55,555 nucleotides of DNA, taken from an uncultured Phycisphaerales bacterium (lineage in GTDB: Bacteria; Planctomycetota; Phycisphaerae; Phycisphaerales; UBA1924). The stretch lies in assembly GCA_903929885.1 (NCBI GenBank), contig CAIYWI010000142.1, forward strand, positions 1 to 55,555. Direction: 5' to 3'. Below the pieces are notes generated by a model. That model ran no database searches, was not told the origin of the DNA, and saw nothing but the letters and a program-made list of their open reading frames with translations. Position 1 is the first letter of the stretch. Each line of letters begins with the position of its first letter. Positions 14,840 through 22,963 of this stretch are shown in pieces. Both the position numbers and the translations under genes were made by a program.

Positions 14840-16042
14840 TCAACGCAGCGCGAGCGACGCCATCACCTCGATGCCCGTCGGGATCGCCTCGTCGTTGAAG
14901 TCGAAGTCGGGCTGATGCAGCGTCGGATACCCCGACGCCCCCGCGGGCTTGAGCCCCAGGAACAGGAAGCACGCCGGCACGTGCCGCCCGTAATAGGCGA
15001 AGTCCTCGCCGCCCATCGTCGGCTCCTCGATCTCCCGCACCCGCGCCTCGCCCAACGCGGCCCTCGCCGTTCGAAGCGCCTCGGTCGTCAGCGACACGTC
15101 GTTGTGCGTCACCGGATACCCCTCCTCCAGCCGCACGATCGCCTCGCATCCCATCGCCGCCGCCACGCCCGTGACGATCTCGCGAAGCCGCCGCGTCGCC
15201 ATCGCCCGCGTCTCGCTGCGCAGCGTGCGAATCGTCCCCACCAACTCGGCCTGGGCCGGGATGATGTTGCTCGCCGTGCCCGCCCGGATCACGCCCACCG
15301 TCGCCACCACCGCATCCAACGGGCTCGCGTTCCGCGAGGCGATCGTCTGGATCGCCGCCACCACGTGAGCCGCCGCCACGATCGGGTCGTGCCCGAAGTG
15401 CGGATACGCCCCGTGCGACTGCGTCCCCTTGATCGTGATCGTGAACTCGTCCGTGGCCGCCATGAGCGGCCCCGGCTTGGTCGCCACCGTCCCGACCTCC
15501 ACCGTCGGCCAGCCGTGCAGCCCGAACACCTCGCCCACCGGCGTCCCCAACCCGCCCTTCCCCTCGCCCGCCAGGCACCCGTCGGTGCACATGTACTGCG
15601 CCCCGCCGCCGTCCTCCTCCGCCGGCTGGAACAGGAATGTCACCGGTCGCGGCCGGTGGGCCTTGGCCAAGACCCTCGCCAGCCCCAGCAGGATCGTCGT
15701 GTGCCCGTCGTGCCCGCACGCGTGCATCAACCCCGGCGTCGTCGATGCATAAGACAGCCCCGTCGCCTCCGTCACCGGCAACGCGTCCATGTCCGCTCGA
15801 AACGCCCGCGCCGGCAACCGGTTCCCCTCCGGGCTCGAAGCCGGCAAGTGCCCGATCACGCCCGTCCCCTTCGCCAGCCCGCTCCTCACCCGCACTCCCG
15901 CCGCCTCCAACTCGCGCACCACCACCCCGCTGGTCCGCGTCTCGCGGAACGCCAACTCCGGATGCACGTGAAGGTCATGGCGGATCGCCTTGAGCGATTC
16001 CAGTTCGGCGACAATCCCGGCACGAAGCGAAGCGTCGGTCAT
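14840..16042 (-). CDS. M20 family amidohydrolase (hippurate hydrolase-like)
   Basis: This 400-aa protein is an M20D amidohydrolase, the group with hippurate hydrolases, N-acyl-amino acid hydrolases and N-acetyldiaminopimelate deacetylases. Motifs in order: IRHDLHVHPELAFRE, ADMDALPV with the bridging Asp, MHACGHDGHT with metal His residues, FQPAEEDGGGA with catalytic Glu, the dimerisation domain, and PTMGGEDFAYY near the C-terminus. It is cytosolic, with no signal peptide. The ATG at 16042 is selected by the TACGCT box 8 nt upstream; reading further up would run through tRNA-Ser and is rejected. Substrate cannot be assigned. Confidence 0.9.
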   Translation of the reverse strand: MTDASLRAGIVAELESLKAIRHDLHVHPELAFRETRTSGVVVRELEAAGVRVRSGLAKGTGVIGHLPASSPEGNRLPARAFRADMDALPVTEATGLSYASTTPGLMHACGHDGHTTILLGLARVLAKAHRPRPVTFLFQPAEEDGGGAQYMCTDGCLAGEGKGGLGTPVGEVFGLHGWPTVEVGTVATKPGPLMAATDEFTITIKGTQSHGAYPHFGHDPIVAAAHVVAAIQTIASRNASPLDAVVATVGVIRAGTASNIIPAQAELVGTIRTLRSETRAMATRRLREIVTGVAAAMGCEAIVRLEEGYPVTHNDVSLTTEALRTARAALGEARVREIEEPTMGGEDFAYYGRHVPACFLFLGLKPAGASGYPTLHQPDFDFNDEAIPTGIEVMASLALR

Positions 16043-16050
16043 GATCGCCA

Positions 16051-16056
16051 AGCGTA
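16051..16056 (-). promoter_or_regulatory. putative -10 box (TACGCT), leaderless type
   Basis: On the minus strand TACGCT lies 8 nt before the M20 amidohydrolase ATG at 16042, in the gap after tRNA-Ser. Confidence 0.4.
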
Positions 16057-16120
16057 GCGATCGTGACGCCGCCGCCACGTCGCCCGCCACGTCGCCCGTC
16101 GTCGCCACAAACGCTGCAAG

Positions 16121-16208
16121 CGGTGGGGGGGGGATTCGAACCCCCGAGAGGGACAAGCCCTCTATCGGATTTCAAGTCCGACGCGTTCAACCGCTCTGCC
16201 ACCCCACC
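16121..16208 (-). tRNA. tRNA-Ser (anticodon TGA)
   Basis: The reverse complement is an 88-nt class II tRNA with a long variable arm. Acceptor GGTGGGG pairs with CCCCACC, the anticodon stem is TCGGA/TCCGA and the loop CTTGAAA gives anticodon TGA (reads UCA). The variable arm has the stem GAGGG/CCCTC. The discriminator is G, as expected for Ser, and CCA is not encoded. It starts 29 nt after the Bax-inhibitor-1 stop and no -10 box lies between, so it is probably processed from that transcript. Confidence 0.95.
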
Positions 16209-16237
16209 AAACCCCCCGTTCCCGTCGCGCTCGCAAG

Positions 16238-17023
16238 TCACTTGCGGCTGTTGAGCTTGGCCAGCAGCCGCAGCAGTTCGATGTACAGCCACACCAGCGT
16301 CACCAGCAACGCATAGCCCGCGTACCACTCCATGAACTTGGGCGAGCCGTTCCTGACGCCGTTCTCCACCATGTCGAAGTCGAGAACCAGATTGAACGCA
16401 GCCAACGCCACCACCACCAGACTGAAACCGATGCCGATCATGCCCGAGCCGTGCAGCGGCGCGAGAATCGTGATGCCGAACAGGCCCAGCACGATCGACG
16501 CCAAGTACGTCAGCAGCACGCCCAGCGTGCCGATCACGATCATCTTCGTGAAGGCCGGCGTGGCCCGCAGCACCCCCGTCATGTAGCACCCCAGCATCGC
16601 GATGAAGATGCCGAAGGTCAGGGCCACCGCCTGCGTCACGATCATTTCATTGCCCGGCCCCAGTCTCGCCACCGTCAGCAGCGAAATCGCCCCCAGCGAC
16701 GCCCCCTGCAGCAAGGCGTACAGCGGCGCGAGGAACGGGGCCAGCCGCGCCGAGAAGAACAGGATCAGCCCGATCACCAGCGAGCCGATGGCGCCCGCAA
16801 GCAGCCACGGCGTCGGGCTCGCCCCGCCCTTGATCGCGTTGGCCGCCACCAACGCGCTGGTGGCGCACAAGCCCAGCAGGATCCCCGTCTTGATCGCCGT
16901 GCCCTGCAGCGTCATCACGCCCGGACGCGACGTGGCCTCCGCACGCTGAAGGTCTTTCATGATCCCGCCCCACTCGCGAGGGGCGAACGCGTCGTGCTTG
17001 AGGGCCGGGTTGCCTGATTGCAT
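16238..17023 (-). CDS. Bax inhibitor-1/YccA family membrane protein
   Basis: This 261-aa protein is an integral membrane protein of the BI-1/TMBIM (YbhL/YccA) family. About seven hydrophobic helices follow a soluble N-terminus of roughly 50 aa, and the C-terminal region WYAGYALLVTLVWLYIELLRLL is family typical. Bacterial members are described as pH-sensitive calcium leak channels or as FtsH-interacting proteins; which applies is unknown. The ATG at 17023 has a strong AAGGAG 7 nt upstream, and a TACGAT box lies about 70 nt upstream, so this gene has a real leader. A 15-nt sequence is repeated in that leader. tRNA-Ser follows after 29 nt. Confidence 0.9.
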   Translation of the reverse strand: MQSGNPALKHDAFAPREWGGIMKDLQRAEATSRPGVMTLQGTAIKTGILLGLCATSALVAANAIKGGASPTPWLLAGAIGSLVIGLILFFSARLAPFLAPLYALLQGASLGAISLLTVARLGPGNEMIVTQAVALTFGIFIAMLGCYMTGVLRATPAFTKMIVIGTLGVLLTYLASIVLGLFGITILAPLHGSGMIGIGFSLVVVALAAFNLVLDFDMVENGVRNGSPKFMEWYAGYALLVTLVWLYIELLRLLAKLNSRK

Positions 17024-17045
17024 CGAAGACTCCTTGGTGTGTCGC

Positions 17046-17078
17046 CCGTGGCTTCCGCGTTGGCCGTGGCTTCCGCGT
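17046..17078. repeat. tandem 18-nt repeat in the BI-1 leader
   Basis: The 15-nt sequence CCGTGGCTTCCGCGT occurs at 17046-17060 and again at 17064-17078, a period of 18. It lies between the putative -10 box and the ribosome binding site of the BI-1 gene. Confidence 0.7.
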
Positions 17079-17093
17079 CGCGATCCGCCACGC

Positions 17094-17099
17094 ATCGTA
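17094..17099 (-). promoter_or_regulatory. putative -10 box (TACGAT) for the BI-1 gene
   Basis: On the minus strand TACGAT lies about 70 nt before the BI-1 ATG. Unlike the leaderless cases, this gene also carries a strong AAGGAG ribosome binding site. Confidence 0.35.
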
Positions 17100-17120
17100 C
17101 GGCCGCCTCGCGGGGCGAGA

Positions 17121-18788
17121 TCACGCCCCGGAGCGGGTTCGCACGAGGCAACTCGCCACCGTCGCGTCGTCGTCCAGCACCCCGCCCGACGCGAAGGCCA
17201 AGAGCCGCTCGAATGTCGTCGCCACGTCCGCCTCCGGGCCCCCGCCCTCCCGCACCGTCGCCGCCAGCCGCTCGACGCCGAACTGCGATCCCGTGCCGTC
17301 CCGCTGTTCCGTCACCCCGTCGCTGAAGAGCACCACCCTGTCTCCCGCCCCAAGCTCCAGCCGCTCCTCCTCGAAGGGTGAATCCGCGTCGATCCCCAGC
17401 GGCACGCTCCCGCGTGCCTCCGGTCGCTCCACCTCGCCCCCCGCCCGTCGCACCAGCCACAACCCGTGCCCCGCATCGACATACCGCAACAGTCCCGACG
17501 GCTCCAGCAGCCCAAGCCACAGCGTCGCGAACTTGCCCCCCTGCGCCCTGGCCGCGAGATACTCGTTGGCCCCGCGCACGCTCGCCACCACATCTCCCGT
17601 CTGACGCAGCAACGCGGCGACGTGCGATTGCGTCATCGCCATCATCATCCCCGACCCCGCCCCGTGGCCCGTCACGTCCCCGATCAGGAACCCCGTCGCG
17701 CCGCCGGGCAACTCCATCACGTCGAACAGGTCGCCCGCCACGAACTGCCCAGGCACCATCCGCACCGAATACTCGAGCCCCCGCGACACGCCCCGGCCCT
17801 GCGGCACGATCGCCTCCTGCACCTCCCGCGCCGCCTGCAGCTCCGACATCAACTCGAGGTGCCGCCGCTCGAGTTCGTCCCGACGCAAGTTCGCCAGCGA
17901 CAGCCCCAGCGATGTCGCCACCGCTTCGCAGTACTCCGCCTCGTCCCTCGCCGCCTTGGCCTCCCCGCCCCTGGCATCGAGGTACAGCAGGCCCCACAGC
18001 AGGTCGCCCAGCATCACCGGCGTGCACACCGCCGAGTGGATCTCCAACTCCATGATGCTGTGGCTCGTCACAGGACGCGACGCGTCCGACAGCACGAAGG
18101 TCCCGGGCAAAGGCCCCGCCTCGCCCCCCATCCCGCTCGCCGCCACGATCAACGCGCGGCTGAAGGTCAGGGGCGACACATCGCGTTCGTCCTTCCGCCG
18201 GCTCGCCACCACCTCGATGGCCTCCCCGCCCGACCGCCCCGGGGTCACCAACGCCGCCCTCGCAAAGCCCGTTCCGTTCATCGCGGCCTCGAGCGCGGCC
18301 GCGGCCATCGCTCCCTCGTCGCGCGCCGCCGACAGTCGCGCGATGCACTGCGTGAGCAATCGAAGTCGTCGCCCCGCGCTGGTCGCCTGCGCGCCGCCCA
18401 CCCTCACCAGTCGCTGCATCGCCGACGACATGTCGTCGAGCGTGCCCGTCATCGTCGACGATTCCGGCGGCCCGATGCCCACCCGGAAGGTCCACGGCCC
18501 GATCCGCACCAGATCGCCGTGAATGAGGGGCAACGCGTCGCCCTTCGCCAGTCTCACGCCGTTGAGGAAGGTGCCCGCCGCACTCCCCTCGTCCGCCAGC
18601 GTCCACCCCTCGCCCCGTGGCGAAATCACCGCATGCCTGCGTGACACCCGCTCGTCGGGCAGCACGATCTCGCCGCCCGGCAGACGTCCGATGGCCGCTC
18701 TCGCGCCTCGCGCCACCTCGAAGACCCCCAGCGTGGGGCCTGTCACCGTCGTCAGCCGCAACGGTCGCTCGTCCACGATGCCTTTCAC
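17121..18788 (-). CDS. FHA-GAF-PP2C (SpoIIE-type) serine phosphatase
   Basis: This 555-aa cytosolic protein has three parts. An N-terminal FHA domain (about residues 10-95) contains IGRLPGGEIVLPDERVSRRH and the Asn-Gly turn FLNGVRL, and would bind phosphothreonine. A GAF-like domain (about 130-285) follows. A C-terminal PP2C/SpoIIE phosphatase (about 330-545) has the metal-binding motifs VAGDLFDV, IGDVTGHGAGSG, VLFSDGVTE and a final DDDATV. The first aspartate motif reads AGD rather than the usual GGD. It is probably a phosphatase in partner-switching or Ser/Thr kinase signalling. The GTG at 18788 overlaps the recQ stop as GTGA, so it is translationally coupled to recQ. Confidence 0.88.
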   Translation of the reverse strand: MKGIVDERPLRLTTVTGPTLGVFEVARGARAAIGRLPGGEIVLPDERVSRRHAVISPRGEGWTLADEGSAAGTFLNGVRLAKGDALPLIHGDLVRIGPWTFRVGIGPPESSTMTGTLDDMSSAMQRLVRVGGAQATSAGRRLRLLTQCIARLSAARDEGAMAAAALEAAMNGTGFARAALVTPGRSGGEAIEVVASRRKDERDVSPLTFSRALIVAASGMGGEAGPLPGTFVLSDASRPVTSHSIMELEIHSAVCTPVMLGDLLWGLLYLDARGGEAKAARDEAEYCEAVATSLGLSLANLRRDELERRHLELMSELQAAREVQEAIVPQGRGVSRGLEYSVRMVPGQFVAGDLFDVMELPGGATGFLIGDVTGHGAGSGMMMAMTQSHVAALLRQTGDVVASVRGANEYLAARAQGGKFATLWLGLLEPSGLLRYVDAGHGLWLVRRAGGEVERPEARGSVPLGIDADSPFEEERLELGAGDRVVLFSDGVTEQRDGTGSQFGVERLAATVREGGGPEADVATTFERLLAFASGGVLDDDATVASCLVRTRSGA

Positions 18789-21043
18789 TCCTTCGCGTGC
18801 GCCCGCTGATGCGAGAGAATCACGCGGATCTGTCCATACCCCACCCGTCCCTCGAGACGCTCGTAGATGGGCTTGAGGTGTTCGCCCCGCAGCGACCGGG
18901 CCGTCACCACGACCTCCTCGTAGGCGTGCGAGTCGATCCACGGCGCGACCGTCGCGGGCCGCTCCTGCGTCACGTACTCGGCCAGGTGGTCCCACACCGT
19001 GCTCGGCGCCAGCCCCGTGGCCCTCGCCACGTCGTCGACGTTCATGCCCCGCGCGAGCATGGCGAACGAATCCGCCTTGCGGCCCCGCGCCGGCTCGCGC
19101 CGCTTGGACGCCGCGGCGATGGGCTTCGCGCCCGTCGTTCCGCCCACGTTGGTCGTCAGCCCCACCTGCGAGGCATACGCCGCGATGGCGAGGCAGAACC
19201 GCTCGCCGAACTCCTCGAGTTTCTTCTGGCCAACGCCCGTGATCGACGCGAAAGTGTCGGCTCTGGTCGGACGACTCCTCGCCATCGCCTGCAGCGAGGC
19301 GTCGGAGAAGATGAGATACGCCGCCACGCCCTGCTGCCTCGCCGTCTCCGACCGAAGCCGACGGAGCATCTCGAAGCACCCCTGGTGGTAGGCGTCGCCT
19401 CCTGCCGTTTGGGCCGCCGGCTCCTTGGGCGTCGCGAACTGCACCGCGACGCCCCCGCGCATCACGTCCCACGCCTTGCCCGCGAGCATCAGGGTCGAGT
19501 ACATCCCCTCCGTTCGCCGCAGGTAGCCCATGTCCACCAGTTGGTTCACGCAGCTCGTGAGCGTCGAGGCCTCCATCGCCCGCAGCAGTCCGTACGTCGA
19601 AAGCGTGTCGTGCCCGTATTCGATCACCTTCGCCTGCTTGCTCCCCCGCAGCACGCTGACGATGTGCGCCGCGCCGAAGGAGAGGTCCGGCGTGTGCTGT
19701 GCCATGCGCGCCACGCACGCCAGGATCTTCCTCGCCACCTCCGTCGAGTCCGGCAGCGTGTCGAGTTCGCCCAGGCATACGTCGCACGCCCCGCACGACC
19801 CCGGCGTCGGCGGCTCGTATCGCTGCCCGAAGTACGACGCCAGAAACTCGTGCCGACAACGCCCCGCCGTGGCGTAGCGCTGCACCTCGTCGAGAAACCC
19901 GAACTGACGTCGCAACTCCTCCGGCGGCGTGCCCTGCTCCTCGGCCCCTCGCTGCATCACCTGACGCCAGCGCATCACGTCCGCACCCGAATAGAGCAGC
20001 ACGCACTCGCTGGGCAGCCCGTCGCGGCCCGCCCGCCCCGTCTCCTGCTGGTAGTGCTCGATGCTCTTGGGCAGCTCCGCGTGAATCACGCACCGCACGT
20101 TGCTGCGGTCGATGCCCATGCCGAAGGCCACCGTCGCCACCACCACGTCCGCCTCTTCCGACGAGAACCGCTCCTGCACCCGCCGCCGCTCCTCGGCATC
20201 GAGCCCGGCGTGATACGCCTCGGCCTTGATCCGCTTTCGCACCAGCGAGGCCGCCAGTTCCTCCGCCCCCTTGCGGGAGATGGTGTAGATGATCGTCGCG
20301 CCGTCGTCGTGGCGACGGATGATCTCCGCCGCCTGCTCGGGCAGATCCACCTTGGGCACGATGCGATACGTGAGGTTCGGCCGGTCGAACCCTCCGATGA
20401 TCACCTCGGGCGACCGCAACTGGAGCTGCGCCACGATATCGCTCTGCACCCTGGGCGTCGCGGTGGCCGTGAAGGCGTGAAAGGCCGCGTGCGGGAACGC
20501 CTCCCGCAACTCCGCCAGTCGCCGATACTCGGTCCGAAAGTCGTGGCCCCACTGGCTGATGCAGTGCGCCTCGTCGATGGCGAAGGCCCACGGGCCGTGA
20601 CGGTTGTTGCACGCCGCCAGTTTCGCGAGCATCCACGGCTGGAGCAGCCGCTCGGGCGCGAGATACAGCAGCGCCAGTTCGCCCGCCGCCATCCGTCTCA
20701 GCACCTCGTTGGATTGATCCAGTTCCATGCCCCCGTGCAGGCACGCCGCCGGATACTCGTTGAGCGTCAGCCCGTCGACCTGATCCTTCATGAGCGCAAT
20801 CAGGGGCGATACCACCACCGTCAGACGCCCGTGCAGCAGCGGGGGCAACTGAAAGCACAAGCTCTTCCCGCCCCCCGTAGGCATGACGAGCAGCGAATCG
20901 CGCCGCTCGAGCCCCGCCCGCACCGCCTGCGCCTGCATCGGCCGCAGCGACTCGAACCCCCAGTGACGCCGCAACGCATCGGCCACCGCCTCGTCCAGCG
21001 GCGGGGAACTCGACGAAACGTCATCGATCAGGGGCTCGTCCAT
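18785..21043 (-). CDS. recQ: ATP-dependent DNA helicase RecQ
   Basis: This 752-aa protein is a RecQ-family 3'-5' DNA helicase for recombination and fork repair. Helicase motifs: Walker A MPTGGGKS at about residue 54-61, AFAIDEAHCISQWGHDFR with the DEAH box, FTATATP, FDRPNL, and the QETGRAGRDG motif VI. The RQC zinc site is present with CRHEF and then GSCGACDVC. An HRDC domain (about 550-620) and a C-terminal helix-turn-helix extension (VDDVARATGLAPSTVWDHL) follow, as in long RecQ proteins. The ATG at 21043 is the first good start. No clear -10 box or ribosome site was found. Its 3' end overlaps the FHA-phosphatase gene by 4 nt. Confidence 0.95.
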   Translation of the reverse strand: MDEPLIDDVSSSSPPLDEAVADALRRHWGFESLRPMQAQAVRAGLERRDSLLVMPTGGGKSLCFQLPPLLHGRLTVVVSPLIALMKDQVDGLTLNEYPAACLHGGMELDQSNEVLRRMAAGELALLYLAPERLLQPWMLAKLAACNNRHGPWAFAIDEAHCISQWGHDFRTEYRRLAELREAFPHAAFHAFTATATPRVQSDIVAQLQLRSPEVIIGGFDRPNLTYRIVPKVDLPEQAAEIIRRHDDGATIIYTISRKGAEELAASLVRKRIKAEAYHAGLDAEERRRVQERFSSEEADVVVATVAFGMGIDRSNVRCVIHAELPKSIEHYQQETGRAGRDGLPSECVLLYSGADVMRWRQVMQRGAEEQGTPPEELRRQFGFLDEVQRYATAGRCRHEFLASYFGQRYEPPTPGSCGACDVCLGELDTLPDSTEVARKILACVARMAQHTPDLSFGAAHIVSVLRGSKQAKVIEYGHDTLSTYGLLRAMEASTLTSCVNQLVDMGYLRRTEGMYSTLMLAGKAWDVMRGGVAVQFATPKEPAAQTAGGDAYHQGCFEMLRRLRSETARQQGVAAYLIFSDASLQAMARSRPTRADTFASITGVGQKKLEEFGERFCLAIAAYASQVGLTTNVGGTTGAKPIAAASKRREPARGRKADSFAMLARGMNVDDVARATGLAPSTVWDHLAEYVTQERPATVAPWIDSHAYEEVVVTARSLRGEHLKPIYERLEGRVGYGQIRVILSHQRAHAKE

Positions 21044-21129
21044 GAGGCGTCGGACCCATTGTTGCCTCCCGAACGCCTCGCGTGCGATCGTCGACAGATT
21101 CGCACAACCGTCTGGCCCGCTTCAGGCAG

Positions 21130-21741
21130 CTACACGCCCTCCACCCCGCACCCGCACCCACCCGCCGCCCCGCAGTTCCAACATTCCTTCACGCCCCCTC
21201 GCCCCTCCCCGCACCGCCCGCACGTGCCCACGCCCCGCGAACGCATCGCCCGCCACGGCGACTCGCCGCCCAGCACCTCCGCCGCAGCCACTTCGATCCA
21301 GGGCACGTTCCCCATCCGGTCCATTCGCGAGGTGTCCAGTGCGTTCCCGTGACACACCTCGACCACCAGTCGCACCCGCCCTCCTTCAAGAAACGCCACG
21401 TCCGCCCGCAGCCCGCCGGGCAGCGTGAACTCGCGCACCGCCTCGTCGAACGGCGGCACGGCCACCACGTGACGGCGCGAGCACCCCGCGCAGGTCGTTT
21501 CAAACGCCGCCTCGCCAGATCCCAACCCCGCCGCCGCGGCACACGCCGCCCGGTGCGCCGCCGCCTCGCCCCCCGGGCACACGCCCGCCCGATGCGCAAA
21601 GTGCGTCCGCCGGCCCCCCGATCGCACCACCAACGCCGAACGGCACGCCGGACACCGATACGTCACGCCCGCCCGCGCCGACTCGGGCACGCACGCGACG
21701 CCCGCCGGGTCGATCGCCACCGGAATCAACAACGTGCTCAC
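21130..21741 (-). CDS. CoiA-like zinc-finger/nuclease-like protein
   Basis: This 203-aa protein resembles the competence protein CoiA family. The N-terminal part carries a CPAC zinc knuckle (RCPACRSALVV) followed by RRTHFAHR, the hallmark of CoiA-like proteins. The middle GLRADVAFLEGGRVRLVVEV fits the D..ExV core of a restriction-like nuclease fold, followed by PWIEV. The C-terminal tail is Cys/Gly-rich (several CxxC pairs) and probably binds another zinc. It begins with GTG 15 nt after the corA stop, so it is likely co-transcribed with corA. Whether it acts in DNA uptake or DNA processing is unknown. Confidence 0.65.
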   Translation of the reverse strand: MSTLLIPVAIDPAGVACVPESARAGVTYRCPACRSALVVRSGGRRTHFAHRAGVCPGGEAAAHRAACAAAAGLGSGEAAFETTCAGCSRRHVVAVPPFDEAVREFTLPGGLRADVAFLEGGRVRLVVEVCHGNALDTSRMDRMGNVPWIEVAAAEVLGGESPWRAMRSRGVGTCGRCGEGRGGVKECWNCGAAGGCGCGVEGV

Positions 21742-21756
21742 GCTTCGCCCCCCGCC

Positions 21757-22872
21757 TCACGAATCACGGGACCCCAGCCACCCCTTGCGCCAGAAGGCCC
21801 ACATCATCGCCGTCGCGATCGCCAGCATCATCCCCAGCACGATCGGATAGCCGTAGTCCCACCGCGTCTCGGGCATGTTCGCCGGATGGCTCGTGTCGAA
21901 GTTCATCCCGTAGATGCCCGCGATGAACGACAGCGGAATGAAGACCGTCGTGATGATCGTCAGGACCTTCATCACCTCGTTGAGCTTGAAGCTCGCCAGC
22001 GACAGGTGCATCTCGATCAGCCCCGTCGCCAACTCGCGGCTTGTCTCCACAAGATCCATCACCTGCACCAGGTGGTCGTACGCATCCCGCAGGTACAGCC
22101 GCGTCCCTTCGCGAATCAGCGGCGACTGCTCGCGGATCAACGCGCCCGTCGCGTCCCGCAGCGGCCACGCCGCCCGGCGCACCGTGATGAGTTCCCGCCG
22201 CAGATCGTGCAACTCGCGGATGGTCCCCGGTCCCATCGCCACCGCCGATCGGTCCTCGAGGGCCTCGAGCCGCTCGCCGATCTCCTCCAGCAGCGGAAAG
22301 AACGCGTCGATCGAGGCATCCATCAAGGCGTGGAGCAGCGCGTCGGGCCCCGCACTCCGCAACGGCGCACGCTCCTGGCGCAGTCGTGTCCTCACCTCGC
22401 CGTAGCAGTCGCCCGGCTTGTGCTCCTCCTGGAAGGAAATGACGAACCGGGGACCCAGGCACAGACTGATCTGCTCGCAGTCGACGATCCGCCCGTTCCC
22501 GCTCGTCTTGCCCGGAGAGCGCAGCACCACGTAGAGATAACTCCCGTAATCCTCCACCTTGGCCCGCTGATTCGTGTTCGCGATGTCCGCCAGCGTCAGC
22601 CGGTGCAATCCGGCCGCCTGACCGATGGCCTCCAGCAAGGCCGCGTCGCCCACGCCGTCGACGTCCAGCCAGGTCACTTCGCGGGTGGGGTCCGCCAGCG
22701 ACGCACGGAACGCATCGACCGTCGCCCCTTCCTTCTCCACGAGCCCCGACGGGCCGTACGCCGTCAGACGCATCGCCACCTTCGCGCCTTCCACCGAAGG
22801 AGGCAGCGTGCCCGGAGCCGATCCCGCCGGCGGCCTGCGCCCATCTCGCTTGCGTCGCACTCGTCGACCCAT
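21757..22872 (-). CDS. corA: CorA-type magnesium/divalent cation transporter
   Basis: This 371-aa protein is a CorA family channel for Mg2+ (possibly Co2+ or Ni2+) in the inner membrane. It has the expected large cytosolic N-terminal domain and long stalk helix, then two C-terminal TM helices with the selectivity motif YGMNF near residue 323. The second helix (VLGMMLAIATAMMWAFW) ends in a basic tail. The N-terminal 30 residues are basic and Pro-rich. The ATG at 22872 has a TAATCT box 7 nt upstream and no ribosome site. It is divergent from livH. Confidence 0.93.
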   Translation of the reverse strand: MGRRVRRKRDGRRPPAGSAPGTLPPSVEGAKVAMRLTAYGPSGLVEKEGATVDAFRASLADPTREVTWLDVDGVGDAALLEAIGQAAGLHRLTLADIANTNQRAKVEDYGSYLYVVLRSPGKTSGNGRIVDCEQISLCLGPRFVISFQEEHKPGDCYGEVRTRLRQERAPLRSAGPDALLHALMDASIDAFFPLLEEIGERLEALEDRSAVAMGPGTIRELHDLRRELITVRRAAWPLRDATGALIREQSPLIREGTRLYLRDAYDHLVQVMDLVETSRELATGLIEMHLSLASFKLNEVMKVLTIITTVFIPLSFIAGIYGMNFDTSHPANMPETRWDYGYPIVLGMMLAIATAMMWAFWRKGWLGSRDS

Positions 22873-22879
22873 GGACTCC

Positions 22880-22885
22880 AGATTA
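22880..22885 (-). promoter_or_regulatory. putative -10 box (TAATCT), leaderless type
   Basis: On the minus strand TAATCT lies 7 nt before the corA ATG at 22872, in the divergent corA-livH gap. Confidence 0.42.
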
Positions 22886-22945
22886 GGCCCTGCCCCGCCG
22901 CGGGCGCACTGGCCGCCGCCCCGGGCGCACGAGCAAGCCCGGGGG

Positions 22946-22951
22946 TACTAT
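22946..22951 (+). promoter_or_regulatory. putative -10 box (TACTAT) for livHMGF
   Basis: TACTAT lies 12 nt before the livH GTG at 22964, in the divergent corA-livH gap. It supports the GTG start over an upstream in-frame ATG at 22871. Confidence 0.42.
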
Positions 22952-22963
22952 CCGCCCTTCACA

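Noticed and set aside
16043..16156. N-terminal extension of the M20 amidohydrolase reading back into tRNA-Ser
   Set aside because: It would translate part of the tRNA gene and lacks family homology. A TACGCT box lies between and the conserved N-terminus starts after the ATG at 16042.
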